In this document: piece after piece, positions 54,633 through 64,000 of the stretch
Position numbering within the stretch: the stretch's first letter is position 1
Layout of the letters: each line of letters opens with the position of its first letter
NCBI RefSeq assembly: GCF_020171745.1
Contig: NZ_JAIVAH010000023.1
Span: forward strand, 1 to 64,000
Source of the DNA: Prescottella equi
Lineage (GTDB): Bacteria > Actinomycetota > Actinomycetes > Mycobacteriales > Mycobacteriaceae
Reading direction: 5' to 3'
Length of the DNA: 64,000 bases
The notes under the pieces: generated by a model
The model's input: the letters and a program-made list of their open reading frames with translations, nothing else
What the model was told of the DNA's origin: nothing
Databases searched by the model: none
Position numbers and translations under genes: made by a program

Positions 54633-55660
54633 ATATCGACATCGCAGCGCTGCGCGCAATCGAGGCCGAGAAGGGAATCTCCGCGGGCACCATCATCGCC
54701 GCGATCGAGACGGCCCTGCTGACGGCGTACCGCCACACCGAGGGGCATCAGCCCCACGCCCGCATCGACGTGGACACCAAGTCCGGTGTCGTCCGGGTCA
54801 TGGCCCGCGACGTCGATGCCGACGGCAACCAGGTGGGCGAGGAGTGGGACGACACCCCGGAGGGATTCGGGCGGATCGCGGCGACCACCGCGCGCCAGGT
54901 GATCCTGCAGCGCCTGCGCGACGCGGAGCACGAGCGCAGCTTCGGCGAGTTCGCGACGCACGAGGGCGAGATCGTCGGCGGCGTCATCCAGCGCGACAAT
55001 CGCGCCAACGCGCGTGGCATGGTCGTGGTCCGGATCGGCAGCGAGGCCAACGGTGCCGAGGGCCTCATTCCGCCGGCCGAGCAGGTGCCGGGGGAGACCT
55101 ACGAGCACGGTGACCGGATCAAGTGCTACGTCGTCGGGGTCTCGCGTGGCCAGCGTGGACCGCAGATCACGTTGTCGCGCACGCATCCGAACCTGGTGCG
55201 CAAGCTGTTCGCCCTCGAGGTCCCCGAGATCGCCGACGGTTCCGTCGACATCGTCGCGGTCGCCCGTGAGTCCGGCCACCGCTCGAAGATCGCGGTCCAT
55301 TCGCGGGTTCCCGGTCTGAACGCCAAGGGGGCGTGCATCGGTCCGATGGGGCAGCGCGTCCGGAACGTGATGAGCGAACTCGCCGGCGAGAAGATCGACA
55401 TCATCGACTACGACGACGACCCGGCGAAGTTCGTGGGCAACGCGCTGTCGCCCTCGAAAGTGGTGTCCGTCACTGTTGTCGACCCCGAGGCGCGGGCCGC
55501 GCGGGTGGTCGTCCCCGATTTCCAGTTGTCGCTGGCCATCGGCAAGGAGGGGCAAAATGCACGTCTGGCTGCGCGATTGACCGGATGGCGCATCGACATC
55601 CGCAGCGATGCAGCGACCGACCCCGAGTCACAGATCGGTCGCGAAACGACAGGTGCTTAG
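54629..55660 (+). CDS. nusA: Transcription termination/antitermination factor NusA
   Basis: A 343-residue NusA with an N-terminal RNA-polymerase-binding domain (1–~105), S1 domain (~110–180, [13 protein letters not shown]), and two KH domains with [14 protein letters not shown] and [16 protein letters not shown]. It lacks the acidic C-terminal repeats of E. coli NusA, as is normal in actinobacteria. The GTG overlaps the rimP stop (GTGA). Confidence 0.96.
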   Translation: MNIDIAALRAIEAEKGISAGTIIAAIETALLTAYRHTEGHQPHARIDVDTKSGVVRVMARDVDADGNQVGEEWDDTPEGFGRIAATTARQVILQRLRDAEHERSFGEFATHEGEIVGGVIQRDNRANARGMVVVRIGSEANGAEGLIPPAEQVPGETYEHGDRIKCYVVGVSRGQRGPQITLSRTHPNLVRKLFALEVPEIADGSVDIVAVARESGHRSKIAVHSRVPGLNAKGACIGPMGQRVRNVMSELAGEKIDIIDYDDDPAKFVGNALSPSKVVSVTVVDPEARAARVVVPDFQLSLAIGKEGQNARLAARLTGWRIDIRSDAATDPESQIGRETTGA

Positions 55661-55704
55661 GAACAGAATGCGGAGTTCGCGGGTATACAGCGGTAGAGTG
55701 GTCG

Positions 55705-56019
55705 ATGGTTCAGCGTGAACTGGCTGTATCGACGCGTGTCCGAGCCGGGATTCCGGAGCGAACTTGCGTCGGGTGCAGACAGAAAGGGCTGGCCACCGAC
55801 TTGCTCAGGGTCGTGGCGCGAGAGGCCGAATCCGGCGGATTCGTCCTCACTCCCGATCCGAAGCGAAGGCTCCCGGGGCGAGGTGCATGGTTGCATCGCG
55901 ATCCGAAGTGTCTGAGCGAAGCAGGGCGGCGCCGAGCATTCGGCAGAGCACTGCGGGTGTCCGGAAGTCTGGACTCCTCGGAGCTCGACCGCTTGGTCGA
56001 GAATTCCGAGTCGTCGTAG
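55705..56019 (+). CDS. ylxR: YlxR-family protein (DUF448)
   Basis: A 104-residue nucleic-acid-binding protein. GIPERTCVGCRQKGLATDLLR and PGRGAWLHRDPKC are the family signature; the two N-terminal and one C-terminal Cys are kept. YlxR is an RNA-binding protein encoded between nusA and infB in many bacteria, and RNase P has been proposed as a partner. The start is ATG at 55705, 44 bases after nusA. Confidence 0.9.
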   Translation: MVQRELAVSTRVRAGIPERTCVGCRQKGLATDLLRVVAREAESGGFVLTPDPKRRLPGRGAWLHRDPKCLSEAGRRRAFGRALRVSGSLDSSELDRLVENSESS

Positions 56020-56245
56020 GCGGACCATCCGAACCTGTGCGAGCACGACAGTGAATACGCGGGACGCAGTACCACTCGAGCCCCCTCGAGTTGCACAACC
56101 ACTCGAGAACGTCGAGCAGTACCTCAGAGAACAGGCACAAGCACTCATGAGCACACCGTGAAGCACCAGCGATGAACGTCCTTCGGAGATAACCGAGGTC
56201 GTGCGGGCACCAGTCGCTCGCTCGACCTCTCAGTAGAGGAGAGCA
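56020..56245 (+). promoter_or_regulatory. Untranslated leader of infB
   Basis: This 226-base gap contains the hairpin ACTCGAG-cccc-CTCGAGT (56074–56091), another CTCGAG at 56102 and an AGGTCG/CGACCT pair near 56200–56230 just before the ribosome-binding site GAGGAGAG. A 36-codon frame inside it has poor codon bias and is rejected. It may carry a secondary infB promoter or a structured leader. Confidence 0.35.
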
Positions 56246-59131
56246 GTGGCAGGCAAGGCCCGCGTGCACGAGTTGGCTAAAGAACTCGGTGTCACAAGTA
56301 AGGAACTACTCGCACGGCTCAAGGAGCAGGGCGAGTTCGTGAAGTCGGCGTCCTCGACCGTCGAAGCCCCGGTCGCGCGTCGTCTGCGGGAGTCCTTCCC
56401 GTCGGCGAATGCGAAGCCGGAGGGCGGCGATGCGTCGCGTCCGTCGGCGAAGCCCGGTGTTCCCGGTGCTTCCGCACCCAAGCCGGGCGCCCCGCGCCCC
56501 GGCCCCAAGCCCGCACCGGCGGCTCCGGCAGCCCCCGCAGAGCCCGCGGCTCCGGCGGCCCCCGCAGCACCGAGCGCTCCGGCAGCCCAGACCCCCGGAC
56601 CGCGTCCGGGTCCGGCGCCGAAGCCGGCCCCGGCAGCTCCGGCTGCTCCGGCGCCTGCAGCTCCGGCCGCCCAGGCCCCCGCAGCTCCGGCTGCGTCGGC
56701 CGCCCCGGCGGGTCCCAAGCCCGGCGGTCCGCGCCCCGGCCCCAAGCCGCCGCGCGTCGGCAACAACCCGTACTCGTCGGCTCCGGCCGAGCGCCCCGCG
56801 CCGCGTCCGGCTCCCGGCGCTCCGCGTCCGGGCGGTCCGCGCCCCGGCCCGCAGGGTGGTGCGCCGCGTCCCGGCGTGCCCGGTGCTCCGCGTCCGGCCG
56901 CCGGCCCCGGTGGTCCGCGTCCGGCTCCCGGCCAGGGCGGTCCCCGTCCTAGCCCCGGATCGATGCCTCCGCGCCCGAACCCGGGTGCGATGCCGCAGCG
57001 TGCGGCGCGTCCGGCACCCGGTGCCGGTCGTCCCGGTGGCGGTCGTCCCGGTGCTCCCGGTGGTCGTCCCGGTGGCGGCGGCGGTGGATACCGTGGTGGC
57101 GGCGGCGCTCCCGGTGCAGGTGCCGGTGCGGGTGCAGGCGCAGGTGCAGGCGCTCCCGGTGGCTTCCGCGGTCGCCCCGGTGGCGGCGGTGGACGTCCGG
57201 GCGGTCGCGGCGGTGCCGCGGGTGCGTTCGGTCGCCCCGGTGGTGCTCCGCGACGTGGTCGCAAGTCGAAGCGGGCGAAGCGCGCCGAGTACGAGAGCAT
57301 GCAGGCGCCCGCCGTCGGTGGCGTGCGGTTGCCCCGCGGCAACGGCGAGACCATCCGTCTCGCCCGTGGCGCGTCGCTGTCGGACTTTGCAGACAAGATC
57401 GACGCGAACCCCGCAGCATTGGTCCAGGCGTTGTTCAACCTCGGTGAGATGGTCACGGCCACTCAGTCGGTGAACGACGAGACCCTGGAGCTGCTCGGCG
57501 GCGAGATGAACTACGTCGTCCAGGTCGTCAGCCCGGAGGACGAGGACCGCGAGCTGCTCGAGTCGTTCGACCTCACCTACGGCGAGGACGCGGGCGACGA
57601 GGACGATCTCGCGTCGCGTCCGCCGGTGGTCACCGTCATGGGTCACGTCGACCACGGCAAGACCCGCCTGCTCGACACGATCCGCAAGGCAAACGTCCGC
57701 GAGGGCGAGGCCGGCGGCATCACCCAGCACATCGGCGCCTACCAGGTGCTGACCGAGCTGGACGGCAACGAGCGTCTGGTGACGTTCATCGATACCCCGG
57801 GTCACGAGGCCTTCACGGCCATGCGTGCTCGTGGTGCCAAGGCCACCGACCTCGCGATCCTCGTGGTCGCAGCCGACGACGGCGTCATGCCGCAGACGGT
57901 GGAAGCGATCAACCACGCCCAGGCGGCCGACGTGCCGATCGTGGTCGCGGTGAACAAGATCGACAAGGAAGGCGCGAACCCGGACAAGATCCGTCAGCAG
58001 CTGACCGAGTACGGCCTGGTCACCGAGGAGTACGGCGGCGACACCATGTTCGTCGACATCTCCGCCAAGCAGGGCACCAACATCGATGCCCTCCTGGAAG
58101 CGGTGCTGTTGACCGCGGATGCCTCCCTGGATCTGCGCGCCAACCCGGACATGGACGCCCAGGGTGTCGCGATCGAGGCTCACCTCGACCGTGGCCGTGG
58201 TCCCGTCGCGACCGTGCTCATCCAGCGCGGCACGCTGCGGGTCGGCGACTCGATCGTCGCGGGCGATGCCTATGGCCGCGTCCGTCGCATGATCGACGAG
58301 CACGGTGACGATGTCGAGGAGGCTCTGCCTTCGCGTCCCGTCCAGGTCGTCGGCTTCACGTCGGTCCCCGGTGCAGGCGACAACCTGCTCGTGGTCGACG
58401 AGGACCGGATCGCCCGCCAGATCGCGGACCGGCGTAATGCACGCAAGCGCAACGCGCTCGCTGCCCGCAGCCGCAAGCGCATCAGCCTGGAAGATCTGGA
58501 TGCCGCGCTCAAGGAGCACAACGAGCTCAACCTCATCCTCAAGGGCGACAACTCCGGCACCGTCGAGGCGCTGGAAGAGGCCCTCATGGGGATCGAGATC
58601 GACGACGAGGTGCAGCTGCGTGTGATCGACCGCGGTGTCGGTGGCATCACCGAGACCAACGTCAACCTGGCGTCCGCGTCCAACGCGATCATCATCGGCT
58701 TCAACGTCCGTGCCGAAGGCAAGGCGACAGAGCTGGCGAACCGCGAGGGTGTCGACATCCGGTACTACTCGGTGATCTACCAGGCCATCGACGAGGTCGA
58801 GAAGGCCCTCAAGGGCATGCTCAAGCCGGTCTACGAAGAGGTGGAGCTCGGCAAGGCCGAGATCCGCGCGATGTTCCGTTCGTCGAAGGTCGGAAACATC
58901 GCCGGCTGCCTCGTCACCTCGGGCATCATGCGTCGCAACGCGAAGGCACGCCTGCTGCGCGACAACAAGGTTGTCGCCGAGACCGTCACCATCTCCTCGC
59001 TCAAGCGGGAGAAGGATGACGCGACCGAGGTCCGCGAAGGCTACGAGTGTGGTCTGACCGTCACGTACTCCGACATCAAGGTCGGCGACGTGATCGAGGC
59101 CTACGAGCTTCGCGAGAAGCCGCGGGACTAG
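56246..59131 (+). CDS. infB: Translation initiation factor IF-2
   Basis: A 961-residue initiation factor GTPase that delivers fMet-tRNA to the 30S subunit. The N-terminal IF2_N motif ([20 protein letters not shown]) is followed by a ~290-residue Pro/Ala/Gly/Arg-rich low-complexity region (about 60–350). A second IF2_N ([20 protein letters not shown]) comes next. The G domain has GHVDHGKT (~466), DTPGH (~515), NKID (~569) and SAKQ (~605). Domains II–IV end at YELREKPRD. The GTG start follows TAGAGGAGAGCA. The long flexible region is typical of actinobacterial IF-2. Confidence 0.97.
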   Translation: MAGKARVHELAKELGVTSKELLARLKEQGEFVKSASSTVEAPVARRLRESFPSANAKPEGGDASRPSAKPGVPGASAPKPGAPRPGPKPAPAAPAAPAEPAAPAAPAAPSAPAAQTPGPRPGPAPKPAPAAPAAPAPAAPAAQAPAAPAASAAPAGPKPGGPRPGPKPPRVGNNPYSSAPAERPAPRPAPGAPRPGGPRPGPQGGAPRPGVPGAPRPAAGPGGPRPAPGQGGPRPSPGSMPPRPNPGAMPQRAARPAPGAGRPGGGRPGAPGGRPGGGGGGYRGGGGAPGAGAGAGAGAGAGAPGGFRGRPGGGGGRPGGRGGAAGAFGRPGGAPRRGRKSKRAKRAEYESMQAPAVGGVRLPRGNGETIRLARGASLSDFADKIDANPAALVQALFNLGEMVTATQSVNDETLELLGGEMNYVVQVVSPEDEDRELLESFDLTYGEDAGDEDDLASRPPVVTVMGHVDHGKTRLLDTIRKANVREGEAGGITQHIGAYQVLTELDGNERLVTFIDTPGHEAFTAMRARGAKATDLAILVVAADDGVMPQTVEAINHAQAADVPIVVAVNKIDKEGANPDKIRQQLTEYGLVTEEYGGDTMFVDISAKQGTNIDALLEAVLLTADASLDLRANPDMDAQGVAIEAHLDRGRGPVATVLIQRGTLRVGDSIVAGDAYGRVRRMIDEHGDDVEEALPSRPVQVVGFTSVPGAGDNLLVVDEDRIARQIADRRNARKRNALAARSRKRISLEDLDAALKEHNELNLILKGDNSGTVEALEEALMGIEIDDEVQLRVIDRGVGGITETNVNLASASNAIIIGFNVRAEGKATELANREGVDIRYYSVIYQAIDEVEKALKGMLKPVYEEVELGKAEIRAMFRSSKVGNIAGCLVTSGIMRRNAKARLLRDNKVVAETVTISSLKREKDDATEVREGYECGLTVTYSDIKVGDVIEAYELREKPRD

Positions 59132-59145
59132 TCGTACCGAACGTG

Positions 59146-59180
59146 TCCCTCCCCGGTGGCCTCGTGCCACCGGGGAGGGA
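59146..59180 (+). terminator. Terminator hairpin after infB
   Basis: TCCCTCCCCGGTGGC (59146–59160) and its exact complement at 59166–59180 form a 15-base stem with loop CTCGT, 15 bases after the infB stop. Genes downstream therefore need read-through or their own promoter. Confidence 0.75.
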
Positions 59181-59229
59181 CGCTCCGGCTGTGCCGGGGT
59201 CGACAAGTCTCACACCGGAGGGAGGACTG

Positions 59230-59520
59230 GTGTTTCTCGGCGCGCTCGAGATGGACATTCTGTTCGGCGATGTGCGGTCATTGAAGGAGAAGCGGTCGCT
59301 GGTGCGGCCGATCCTGACCGAACTGCGACGATACGGGGTGTCCGCCGCGGAGACAGGTGAGCACGACCGCTACCGACGGGCGCTACTCGGCGTCGCGGTG
59401 GCAAGTTCAGGGGTGGGACACGTCCACGAGGTGCTCGATCAGTGCGAGCGGCACGTCGCCGGACGACCTGAGCTGCAACTACTTGCGGTTCGACGAAGAA
59501 TTTTCGGCCCCAACGACTAG
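59230..59520 (+). CDS. DUF503 (YlxP-like) protein
   Basis: A 96-residue DUF503 protein: FLGALEMDILFGDVRSLKEK at the N terminus, then RSLVRPILTELRRYGVSAAE and SSGVGHVHEVLDQCERHVAG. The family is usually found between infB and rbfA, as here, and is thought to act in ribosome biogenesis (YlxP). The GTG at 59230 has GGAGGGAGGACT directly upstream. Confidence 0.87.
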   Translation: MFLGALEMDILFGDVRSLKEKRSLVRPILTELRRYGVSAAETGEHDRYRRALLGVAVASSGVGHVHEVLDQCERHVAGRPELQLLAVRRRIFGPND

Positions 59521-59584
59521 CACCAGCTAGCGCGGGCAGACGCTGGAGACAGCTGGAGAAATCCGGGAGAGGAGACTGATTGCC

Positions 59585-60049
59585 ATGGCAGATCCTGCAC
59601 GCGCGCGCAGGCTCGCGAAGCGCATCAGCACGATCGTCGCGACGGCGATCGACCACGAGATCAAGGACCCGCGTCTTGCCTTCGTGACCATCACCGACGC
59701 AAAGGTGACGGCCGACCTGCACGACGCCACGGTGTACTACACCGTCATGGGCGAGAACATCGACACCGAACCGGACGTGGCCAGTGCCGCTGCGGGCCTC
59801 GAGAAGGCCAAGGGCGTTCTGCGGTCCAAGGTCGGCGCGGGAACCGGAGTGCGGTTCACGCCCACCCTGACGTTCGTCGCCGACACGGTGCCCGACACCG
59901 CGCGGCACATGGAAGAACTGCTCGCCCGGGCGCGCGCCGCGGACGACGCGGTGGCCCGTGCACGGGAGAACGCGAAGCCGGCCGGCGACGCCGACCCGTA
60001 CAAGGAGGCGCGCGACGCCGCGGACGATGTCTCCGACGAGGACGCCTGA
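59585..60049 (+). CDS. rbfA: Ribosome-binding factor A
   Basis: A 154-residue RbfA with the KH-like core: [63 protein letters not shown]. It helps 16S rRNA 5'-end maturation and 30S assembly. The ~40-residue Ala/Asp-rich C-terminal tail is longer than in E. coli. The ATG follows GGGAGAGGAGACTGATTGCC. The downstream DHH gene begins 12 bases after the stop. Confidence 0.95.
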   Translation: MADPARARRLAKRISTIVATAIDHEIKDPRLAFVTITDAKVTADLHDATVYYTVMGENIDTEPDVASAAAGLEKAKGVLRSKVGAGTGVRFTPTLTFVADTVPDTARHMEELLARARAADDAVARARENAKPAGDADPYKEARDAADDVSDEDA

Positions 60050-60061
60050 CCCGAGGCCGTC

Positions 60062-61063
60062 ATGACTCACCGCCCGGAAACCATGCCCCCGGCCCTCGCG
60101 TCACAGCCCCTGCAGTTGCAGGACGTGATCGAGGTGCTGGCGGGTGCGACGTCGGTGACCGTCCTGTGTCACGTCCAGCCCGATGCCGACACCATCGGTA
60201 GCGGGCTTGCGCTCGGAATTGTGCTCGAGCGCAAGGGAATTCCGGTGCAGGTGTCGTTCGCCTCGCCGGATCGGCTGCCGGTGTCGATGTCGGGTCTGCC
60301 CGGCACGCACCTGATCGTCCCTGCCGACGCGGTCGCCGAGTCCGTCGACCTGCTCGTCACGGTCGACTGCGGCAGCGCGGGGCGTCTCGGCGCGCTCGCC
60401 TCCCGGCTCGGGGGAGCGCGACGCTCGCTCGTGATCGACCATCACCGGTCCAACACCCGCTACGGGACGTTCGACCTGATCGACGATTCCGCCGAGGCCA
60501 CGACCGCCGTGCTGGCCCGCCTGTTCGACCTGTGGGGTGTCGAGATCGACGCCGATCTCGCGCACTGCCTGTACGCGGGTCTCGTCACCGATACCGGGTC
60601 CTTCCGGTGGGTCCAACCGGGCACGCATGCGCTCGCCGAGCGTCTGCTCGCCACCGGCATCGACGGGGCGGGCATCGCGCGCCGTCTGCTCGACACCCAC
60701 CCGTTCGGCTGGCTGCCGATGCTGGGCACGGTGCTCTCGTCGGCCGTGTTGGTGCCGGACGCCGCGGCCGGACGCGGTCTGGTCCATGCCGTCATCCGCT
60801 GCACCGACTCGGCCGGTCTCGGCTCAGAGGAGGTCGAGAGCGTGATCGACATCGTGCGTACCACCGCCGAGGCCGAGGTGGCCGCGGTGTTCAAGGAGTC
60901 CACTCCGGGCTCGTGGTCGGTGTCGCTGCGCTCGAAGGAATCCGTGGACGTGTCGGCGGTGGCCGAACGTCTCGGCGGGGGCGGCCACCGATTCGCTGCC
61001 GGCTACACCGCGACCGGTGCCGTCGAGTCCGCGATCGCCGCACTGCGCGAGACCCTCGACTGA
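60062..61063 (+). CDS. DHH/DHHA1 phosphoesterase (nanoRNase/pAp phosphatase)
   Basis: A 333-residue DHH-family hydrolase. Metal-binding motifs are CHVQPDADTIGSGLAL, VTVDCGS, VIDHHRSN (the DHH motif) and GLVTDTGSFRW. The C-terminal DHHA1 domain has GGGGHRFAAGY. Relatives such as NrnA and Rv2837c degrade oligoribonucleotides, pAp and cyclic dinucleotides. Its place after rbfA matches Rv2837c. The ATG start gives a ~15-residue N-terminal extension. Confidence 0.92.
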   Translation: MTHRPETMPPALASQPLQLQDVIEVLAGATSVTVLCHVQPDADTIGSGLALGIVLERKGIPVQVSFASPDRLPVSMSGLPGTHLIVPADAVAESVDLLVTVDCGSAGRLGALASRLGGARRSLVIDHHRSNTRYGTFDLIDDSAEATTAVLARLFDLWGVEIDADLAHCLYAGLVTDTGSFRWVQPGTHALAERLLATGIDGAGIARRLLDTHPFGWLPMLGTVLSSAVLVPDAAAGRGLVHAVIRCTDSAGLGSEEVESVIDIVRTTAEAEVAAVFKESTPGSWSVSLRSKESVDVSAVAERLGGGGHRFAAGYTATGAVESAIAALRETLD

Positions 61064-61064
61064 C

Positions 61065-62435
61065 TTGACCGGGACCGCCGAGCACACCCCGCAGGAGCGC
61101 GAGCCGACGGAAGCCGGCCCGCGCAGGATCCTCGGGCTCGCCGTGCCCGCTCTGGGCGTCCTGGCGGCAGAACCGCTGTACCTGCTCCTCGACATCGCCG
61201 TCGTGGGGCGTCTCGGTGCGCTCGCTCTCGCCGGCCTCGCGGTCGGCGGTCTCATCCTCGCCCAGGTCAGCACCCAGCTGACCTTCCTCTCGTACGGCAC
61301 CACCGCGCGGGCGTCCCGCCTGCACGGTGCCGGCCGCGAACGTGACGCGGTCCGCGAGGGGGTGCAGGCGACGTGGCTCGCGCTCGGGATCGGTGCGGTA
61401 GTGGTCGCCGCGGTGCAGGTCCTCGCGGGTCCGGTCACGGCGCTGATCGCCGGGTCCGGCGACATCGCCGCTTCGGCGGAGCGGTGGCTGCGGATCGCCG
61501 TGTTCGGTGCGCCGCTGATCCTCGTCGCGATGGCCGGCAACGGCTGGATGCGCGGCGTGCAGAACACGATGCGGCCGCTGCGCTTCGTCCTGGTGGGGCA
61601 GGCGGTCTCCGCGGTCCTGTGCGTGCTGCTCGTCCACGGGGTGGCGGGTGCGCCGCGCTGGGAACTGGAGGGCTCGGCGGTCGCCAACGTGGCCGGACAG
61701 GCGACGTCGGCCGCATTGTTCGGCGTCGCGCTGCTGCGCGCCCGGGTGCCGTTGCGTCCGAGCTGGACGGTCATGCGGGCGCAGATGGTGCTCGGCCGCG
61801 ACCTGATCCTGCGGAGCCTCGCGTTCCAGGCATGCTTCCTGTCCGCTGCGGCCGTCGCGTCCCGCTTCGGGGCGGCGTCCGTCGCGGCGCACCAGGTGGT
61901 GCTCCAGCTGTGGAACTTCGTGGCACTGACCCTCGATTCGCTCGCGATCGCCGCGCAGACCCTCGTCGGCGCCGCGCTGGGGCGCAGCGACGTGCGCGGC
62001 GCTAACCGTCTGGCGTGGCGGGTGACGCGGTGGTCGGCGGTGTTCGCCATCGTCCTGGCGCTGGTTTTCGCGGCCGGGGCCTCGCTGATCCCGACGTTCT
62101 TCACCGACGATCCCGACGTGCTCGGCCAGACCTCCGTCGCGTGGTGGTTCTTCGTCGGGATCATGCCGGTCGCCGGTGTCGTCTTCGCGCTCGACGGCGT
62201 CCTCCTCGGCGCCGGAGATGCGGCGTTCCTGCGGACGGCCACACTGGCGTGCGCGCTGGTCGGCTTTCTGCCGCTCATCTGGTCGTCGCTGGTGTGGGAT
62301 TGGGGGCTGGCCGGAATCTGGCTGGGGCTTACCGTGTTCATGGTGTTGCGGATGCTGACGGTGTTGTGGCGTGCCGCGTCGGGTCGTTGGGCCGTCGGCG
62401 GTTCCGACCGCCAACTGCAGGAGGCGAAAGGGTAG
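61065..62435 (+). CDS. MATE-family efflux transporter (DinF-like)
   Basis: A 456-residue membrane protein with 12 predicted helices in the MATE arrangement. The first half has GLAVPALGVLAAEPLYLLLD and VVGRLGALALAGLAVGG; the second half's VAAHQVVLQLWNFVALTLDS and AAQTLVGAALGRSDV repeat the pattern. It probably exports cationic or oxidised compounds by Na+ or H+ antiport. The TTG at 61065 begins one base after the DHH stop and is the best-placed start, though weak. Matches Rv2836c (dinF) in position. Confidence 0.88.
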   Translation: MTGTAEHTPQEREPTEAGPRRILGLAVPALGVLAAEPLYLLLDIAVVGRLGALALAGLAVGGLILAQVSTQLTFLSYGTTARASRLHGAGRERDAVREGVQATWLALGIGAVVVAAVQVLAGPVTALIAGSGDIAASAERWLRIAVFGAPLILVAMAGNGWMRGVQNTMRPLRFVLVGQAVSAVLCVLLVHGVAGAPRWELEGSAVANVAGQATSAALFGVALLRARVPLRPSWTVMRAQMVLGRDLILRSLAFQACFLSAAAVASRFGAASVAAHQVVLQLWNFVALTLDSLAIAAQTLVGAALGRSDVRGANRLAWRVTRWSAVFAIVLALVFAAGASLIPTFFTDDPDVLGQTSVAWWFFVGIMPVAGVVFALDGVLLGAGDAAFLRTATLACALVGFLPLIWSSLVWDWGLAGIWLGLTVFMVLRMLTVLWRAASGRWAVGGSDRQLQEAKG

Positions 62436-62439
62436 TGGT

Positions 62440-63363
62440 GTGGCAGGCAAACTGATGGCGGTGAGCGACACGCACGTCGGGCACCGGGGCAACCGGCCGA
62501 TCACCGAGGAGATCTTCCCGGATTCGCCGGACGACTGGCTGATCGTCGCGGGCGACGTGTCGGAGAAGACCGACGACATCCGCTGGGCGCTGACGTTGCT
62601 GAAGAGTCGCTTCGCGAAGGTGATCTGGGTGCCCGGCAACCACGAGTTGTGGACCACCGCGAAGGATCCCGTGCAGATGCACGGCAAGGCGCGCTACGAC
62701 TATCTGGTCGACATGTGCCGGGAGATCGGTGTCGTCACCCCCGAGGACCCGTACCCGGTGTGGGAGGGCGACGGCGGTCCCGCGACGATCGTCCCGATGT
62801 TCCTGCTGTACGACTACACGTTCCTGCCGGACGGGGCCACCGACAAGGCCGACGGACTGCGGATCGCCCGCGACAAGAACGTCGTCGCGACCGACGAGTT
62901 CCTGCTCTCGTCCGAGCCGTACGCGACCCGCGACGCGTGGTGCCGCGCCCGACTCGAGGAGACGCGGAAGCGCCTCGACGCGTTGGACGCCACGATCCCG
63001 ACGATTCTGATCAACCACTTCCCGCTCGTGCGTCAGCCCACCGAGGTGCTCTACTACCCGGAGTTCGCGCTGTGGTGCGGCACGATCTCGACGGCCGACT
63101 GGCACACCCGCTACAACGCCGCGTGCTGCGTCTACGGCCACCTGCACATCCCGCGCACCACCTACTACGACGGTGTTCGCTTCGAGGAGGTCTCGGTCGG
63201 CTACCCGCGCGAGTGGCAGCGGCGCGGCCTGCCGGACAAGTTGCTGCGTCAGATCCTGCCGGTGCCTGAGTACGCGCCCGGCACGCTCAACAAGTTCGGC
63301 GGCCACTTCCGGATCACCGCCGAGCAAGAGGCCGAGTACGAACGCATGCGCGCACAGCGCTGA
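62440..63363 (+). CDS. Metallophosphoesterase
   Basis: A 307-residue calcineurin-like phosphoesterase. Metal ligands are visible in MAVSDTHVGH, IVAGDVSEK, VPGNHELW, LINHFPL and VYGHLHIPR, in the correct order D-x-H, G-D-x-x, G-N-H-E and G-H-x-H. It has no signal peptide. The GTG start has GGAGG 20 bases upstream and an AAAGG nearer. The gene immediately precedes pptT, as Rv2795c does in mycobacteria (there a PptT-antagonist phosphopantetheine hydrolase), so it may remove phosphopantetheine from carrier proteins. That role is inferred from synteny. Confidence 0.9.
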   Translation: MAGKLMAVSDTHVGHRGNRPITEEIFPDSPDDWLIVAGDVSEKTDDIRWALTLLKSRFAKVIWVPGNHELWTTAKDPVQMHGKARYDYLVDMCREIGVVTPEDPYPVWEGDGGPATIVPMFLLYDYTFLPDGATDKADGLRIARDKNVVATDEFLLSSEPYATRDAWCRARLEETRKRLDALDATIPTILINHFPLVRQPTEVLYYPEFALWCGTISTADWHTRYNAACCVYGHLHIPRTTYYDGVRFEEVSVGYPREWQRRGLPDKLLRQILPVPEYAPGTLNKFGGHFRITAEQEAEYERMRAQR

Positions 63364-63376
63364 CAGGGGAGTTGGA

Positions 63377-64000
63377 TTGATCGAGCGCATTCTGCCCACC
63401 GGCGTGAAGTCCGCGGAACTCTTCGAGGATCCGCCGGGACTGCAGCCGCATCCGCAGGAGGAGTCGCTGATCGCCAAGGCGGTCGAGAAGCGGCGCCGCG
63501 AGTTCATCGGAGCCCGGCACTGCGCCCGCCTCGCGATGGCGGACCTGGGAGTGGAGCCGGCGCCGATCCTGCGCGGCGACATGGGTTCTCCGGTGTGGCC
63601 GCGCGGCGTCGTGGGGAGTCTGACGCACTGCGACGGCTACCGCGCCGCGGTCCTCGGCTACGCGATGCAGGTGCGCAGCGTCGGCATCGATGCCGAACCG
63701 AACGGCCCGCTGCCGAACGGCGTCCTCGACGCCGTGAGCCTGCCCCAGGAGCGTGAGTGGCTGGCGTCGGTCGGCCCCGCGCCCGTCCATTGGGACCGGC
63801 TGCTGTTCTGCGCCAAGGAGGCCACCTACAAGGCGTGGTTCCCGCTCACCGGCCGGTGGCTCGGGTTCGAGGACGCGCACATCACGTTCACGGCCGGCAC
63901 CGAGACCTCCGACGGGATCGCCGGGACGTTCCATTCGCGGCTCCTGGTGCCGGGGGACACGACGGACGGCGGTGCGCCGCTCGCGAATTTCGACGGCCGC
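63377..64000 (+). CDS. pptT: 4'-Phosphopantetheinyl transferase, 5' part (runs off window)
   Basis: 208 codons of an Sfp-type phosphopantetheinyl transferase are present; the frame is open at the window end, and perhaps 20 residues are missing. It activates acyl- and peptidyl-carrier proteins for mycolate, polyketide and siderophore synthesis. FIGARHCARLAM, GSLTHCDGYRAAV, the Mg-binding GIDAEPNGPLPNG and the signature FCAKEATYKAWFPLTGRWLG match mycobacterial PptT closely. The start is the TTG at 63377, with GGGGAG upstream, 13 bases after the phosphoesterase stop. Confidence 0.92.
   Translation, partial: MIERILPTGVKSAELFEDPPGLQPHPQEESLIAKAVEKRRREFIGARHCARLAMADLGVEPAPILRGDMGSPVWPRGVVGSLTHCDGYRAAVLGYAMQVRSVGIDAEPNGPLPNGVLDAVSLPQEREWLASVGPAPVHWDRLLFCAKEATYKAWFPLTGRWLGFEDAHITFTAGTETSDGIAGTFHSRLLVPGDTTDGGAPLANFDGR

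Noticed and set aside
56074-56107. Repeated CTCGAG motifs in the infB leader as a CRISPR-like or repeat array.
   Set aside because: There are only three six-base copies with irregular spacing, two of them forming one simple hairpin.
56051-56161. 36-codon frame with GTG start in the infB leader.
   Set aside because: Only about half its third codon positions are G or C, unlike the strongly GC-biased genes around it, and it lacks a ribosome-binding site. The leader hairpin lies inside it.
56230-57462. Leftward Pro/Gly-rich long frame opposite infB resembling an elastin- or PE_PGRS-like protein.
   Set aside because: It is antisense to the low-complexity region of IF-2 and an artefact of GC-rich codon structure.

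Overview
The window is very GC-rich chromosomal DNA from a mycolic-acid actinobacterium, most likely Rhodococcus (or the R. equi/Prescottella group) or a close relative. The evidence is a mycothione reductase, a malate:quinone oxidoreductase, frequent GTG/TTG starts with 4-base gene overlaps, secreted proteins with LGS-rich tails, and the gene order mtr–hydrolase–mqo–chelatase–cobO–cobB–cysG–efpA-like–proS ... rimP–nusA–ylxR–infB–rbfA–DHH–MATE–phosphoesterase–pptT. From memory, that order follows the Rv2855 to Rv2794 region of Mycobacterium tuberculosis. No rRNA, tRNA, IS element, phage or CRISPR array was seen.

Layout. 1–2.3 kb: a three-gene ABC exporter/regulator cassette bracketed by 23-bp inverted repeats. 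2.4–8.3 kb: a small membrane protein, secreted lipase, mycothione reductase, lysophospholipase-like hydrolase and mqo. 8.3–14.0 kb: a cobalamin riboswitch followed by a chelatase-like AAA/VWA protein, cobO, cobB, cobE-like and cysG. 14.1–17.2 kb: an MFS pump, a DMT-like membrane protein and yaaA. 17.3–20.9 kb: two exported, membrane-anchored proteins made of 3 and 4 copies of a ~110-residue Ig/neocarzinostatin-like repeat, with iron-box-like sites upstream. 21.1–22.9 kb: proS.

22.9–31.9 kb: a compact catabolic operon (DUF2236 oxygenase, cytochrome P450, TetR, aldehyde dehydrogenase, acyl-AMP ligase, SDR) divergent from an acyl-CoA dehydrogenase/oxidase. Together these could carry a hydrophobic substrate through hydroxylation, oxidation to the acid, CoA activation and alpha,beta-desaturation. 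32.0–33.7 kb: a secreted DUF218 protein, a small secreted protein and a degenerate response-regulator receiver. 34.0–49.7 kb: a complete complex I operon, nuoA–N, in which nuoE and nuoF form one uninterrupted reading frame. 49.8–53.8 kb: a 51-residue Gly-rich miniprotein, a TetR/MFS divergent pair with clear palindromic operators, a SnoaL-like protein, a DUF4439 protein and a lipoprotein.

54.1–64.0 kb: the translation/transcription operon rimP, nusA, ylxR, infB, DUF503 and rbfA, then a DHH nanoRNase, a MATE transporter, a metallophosphoesterase and the 5' part of the phosphopantetheinyl transferase gene pptT, which runs off the window.

The least explained signals are the paired iron-box repeat proteins, the 22.9–31.9 kb oxidation cluster, the NuoE–NuoF fusion, the inverted repeats around the ABC cassette and the Gly-rich miniprotein. 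Family assignments come from reading motifs by eye; no database search was possible.
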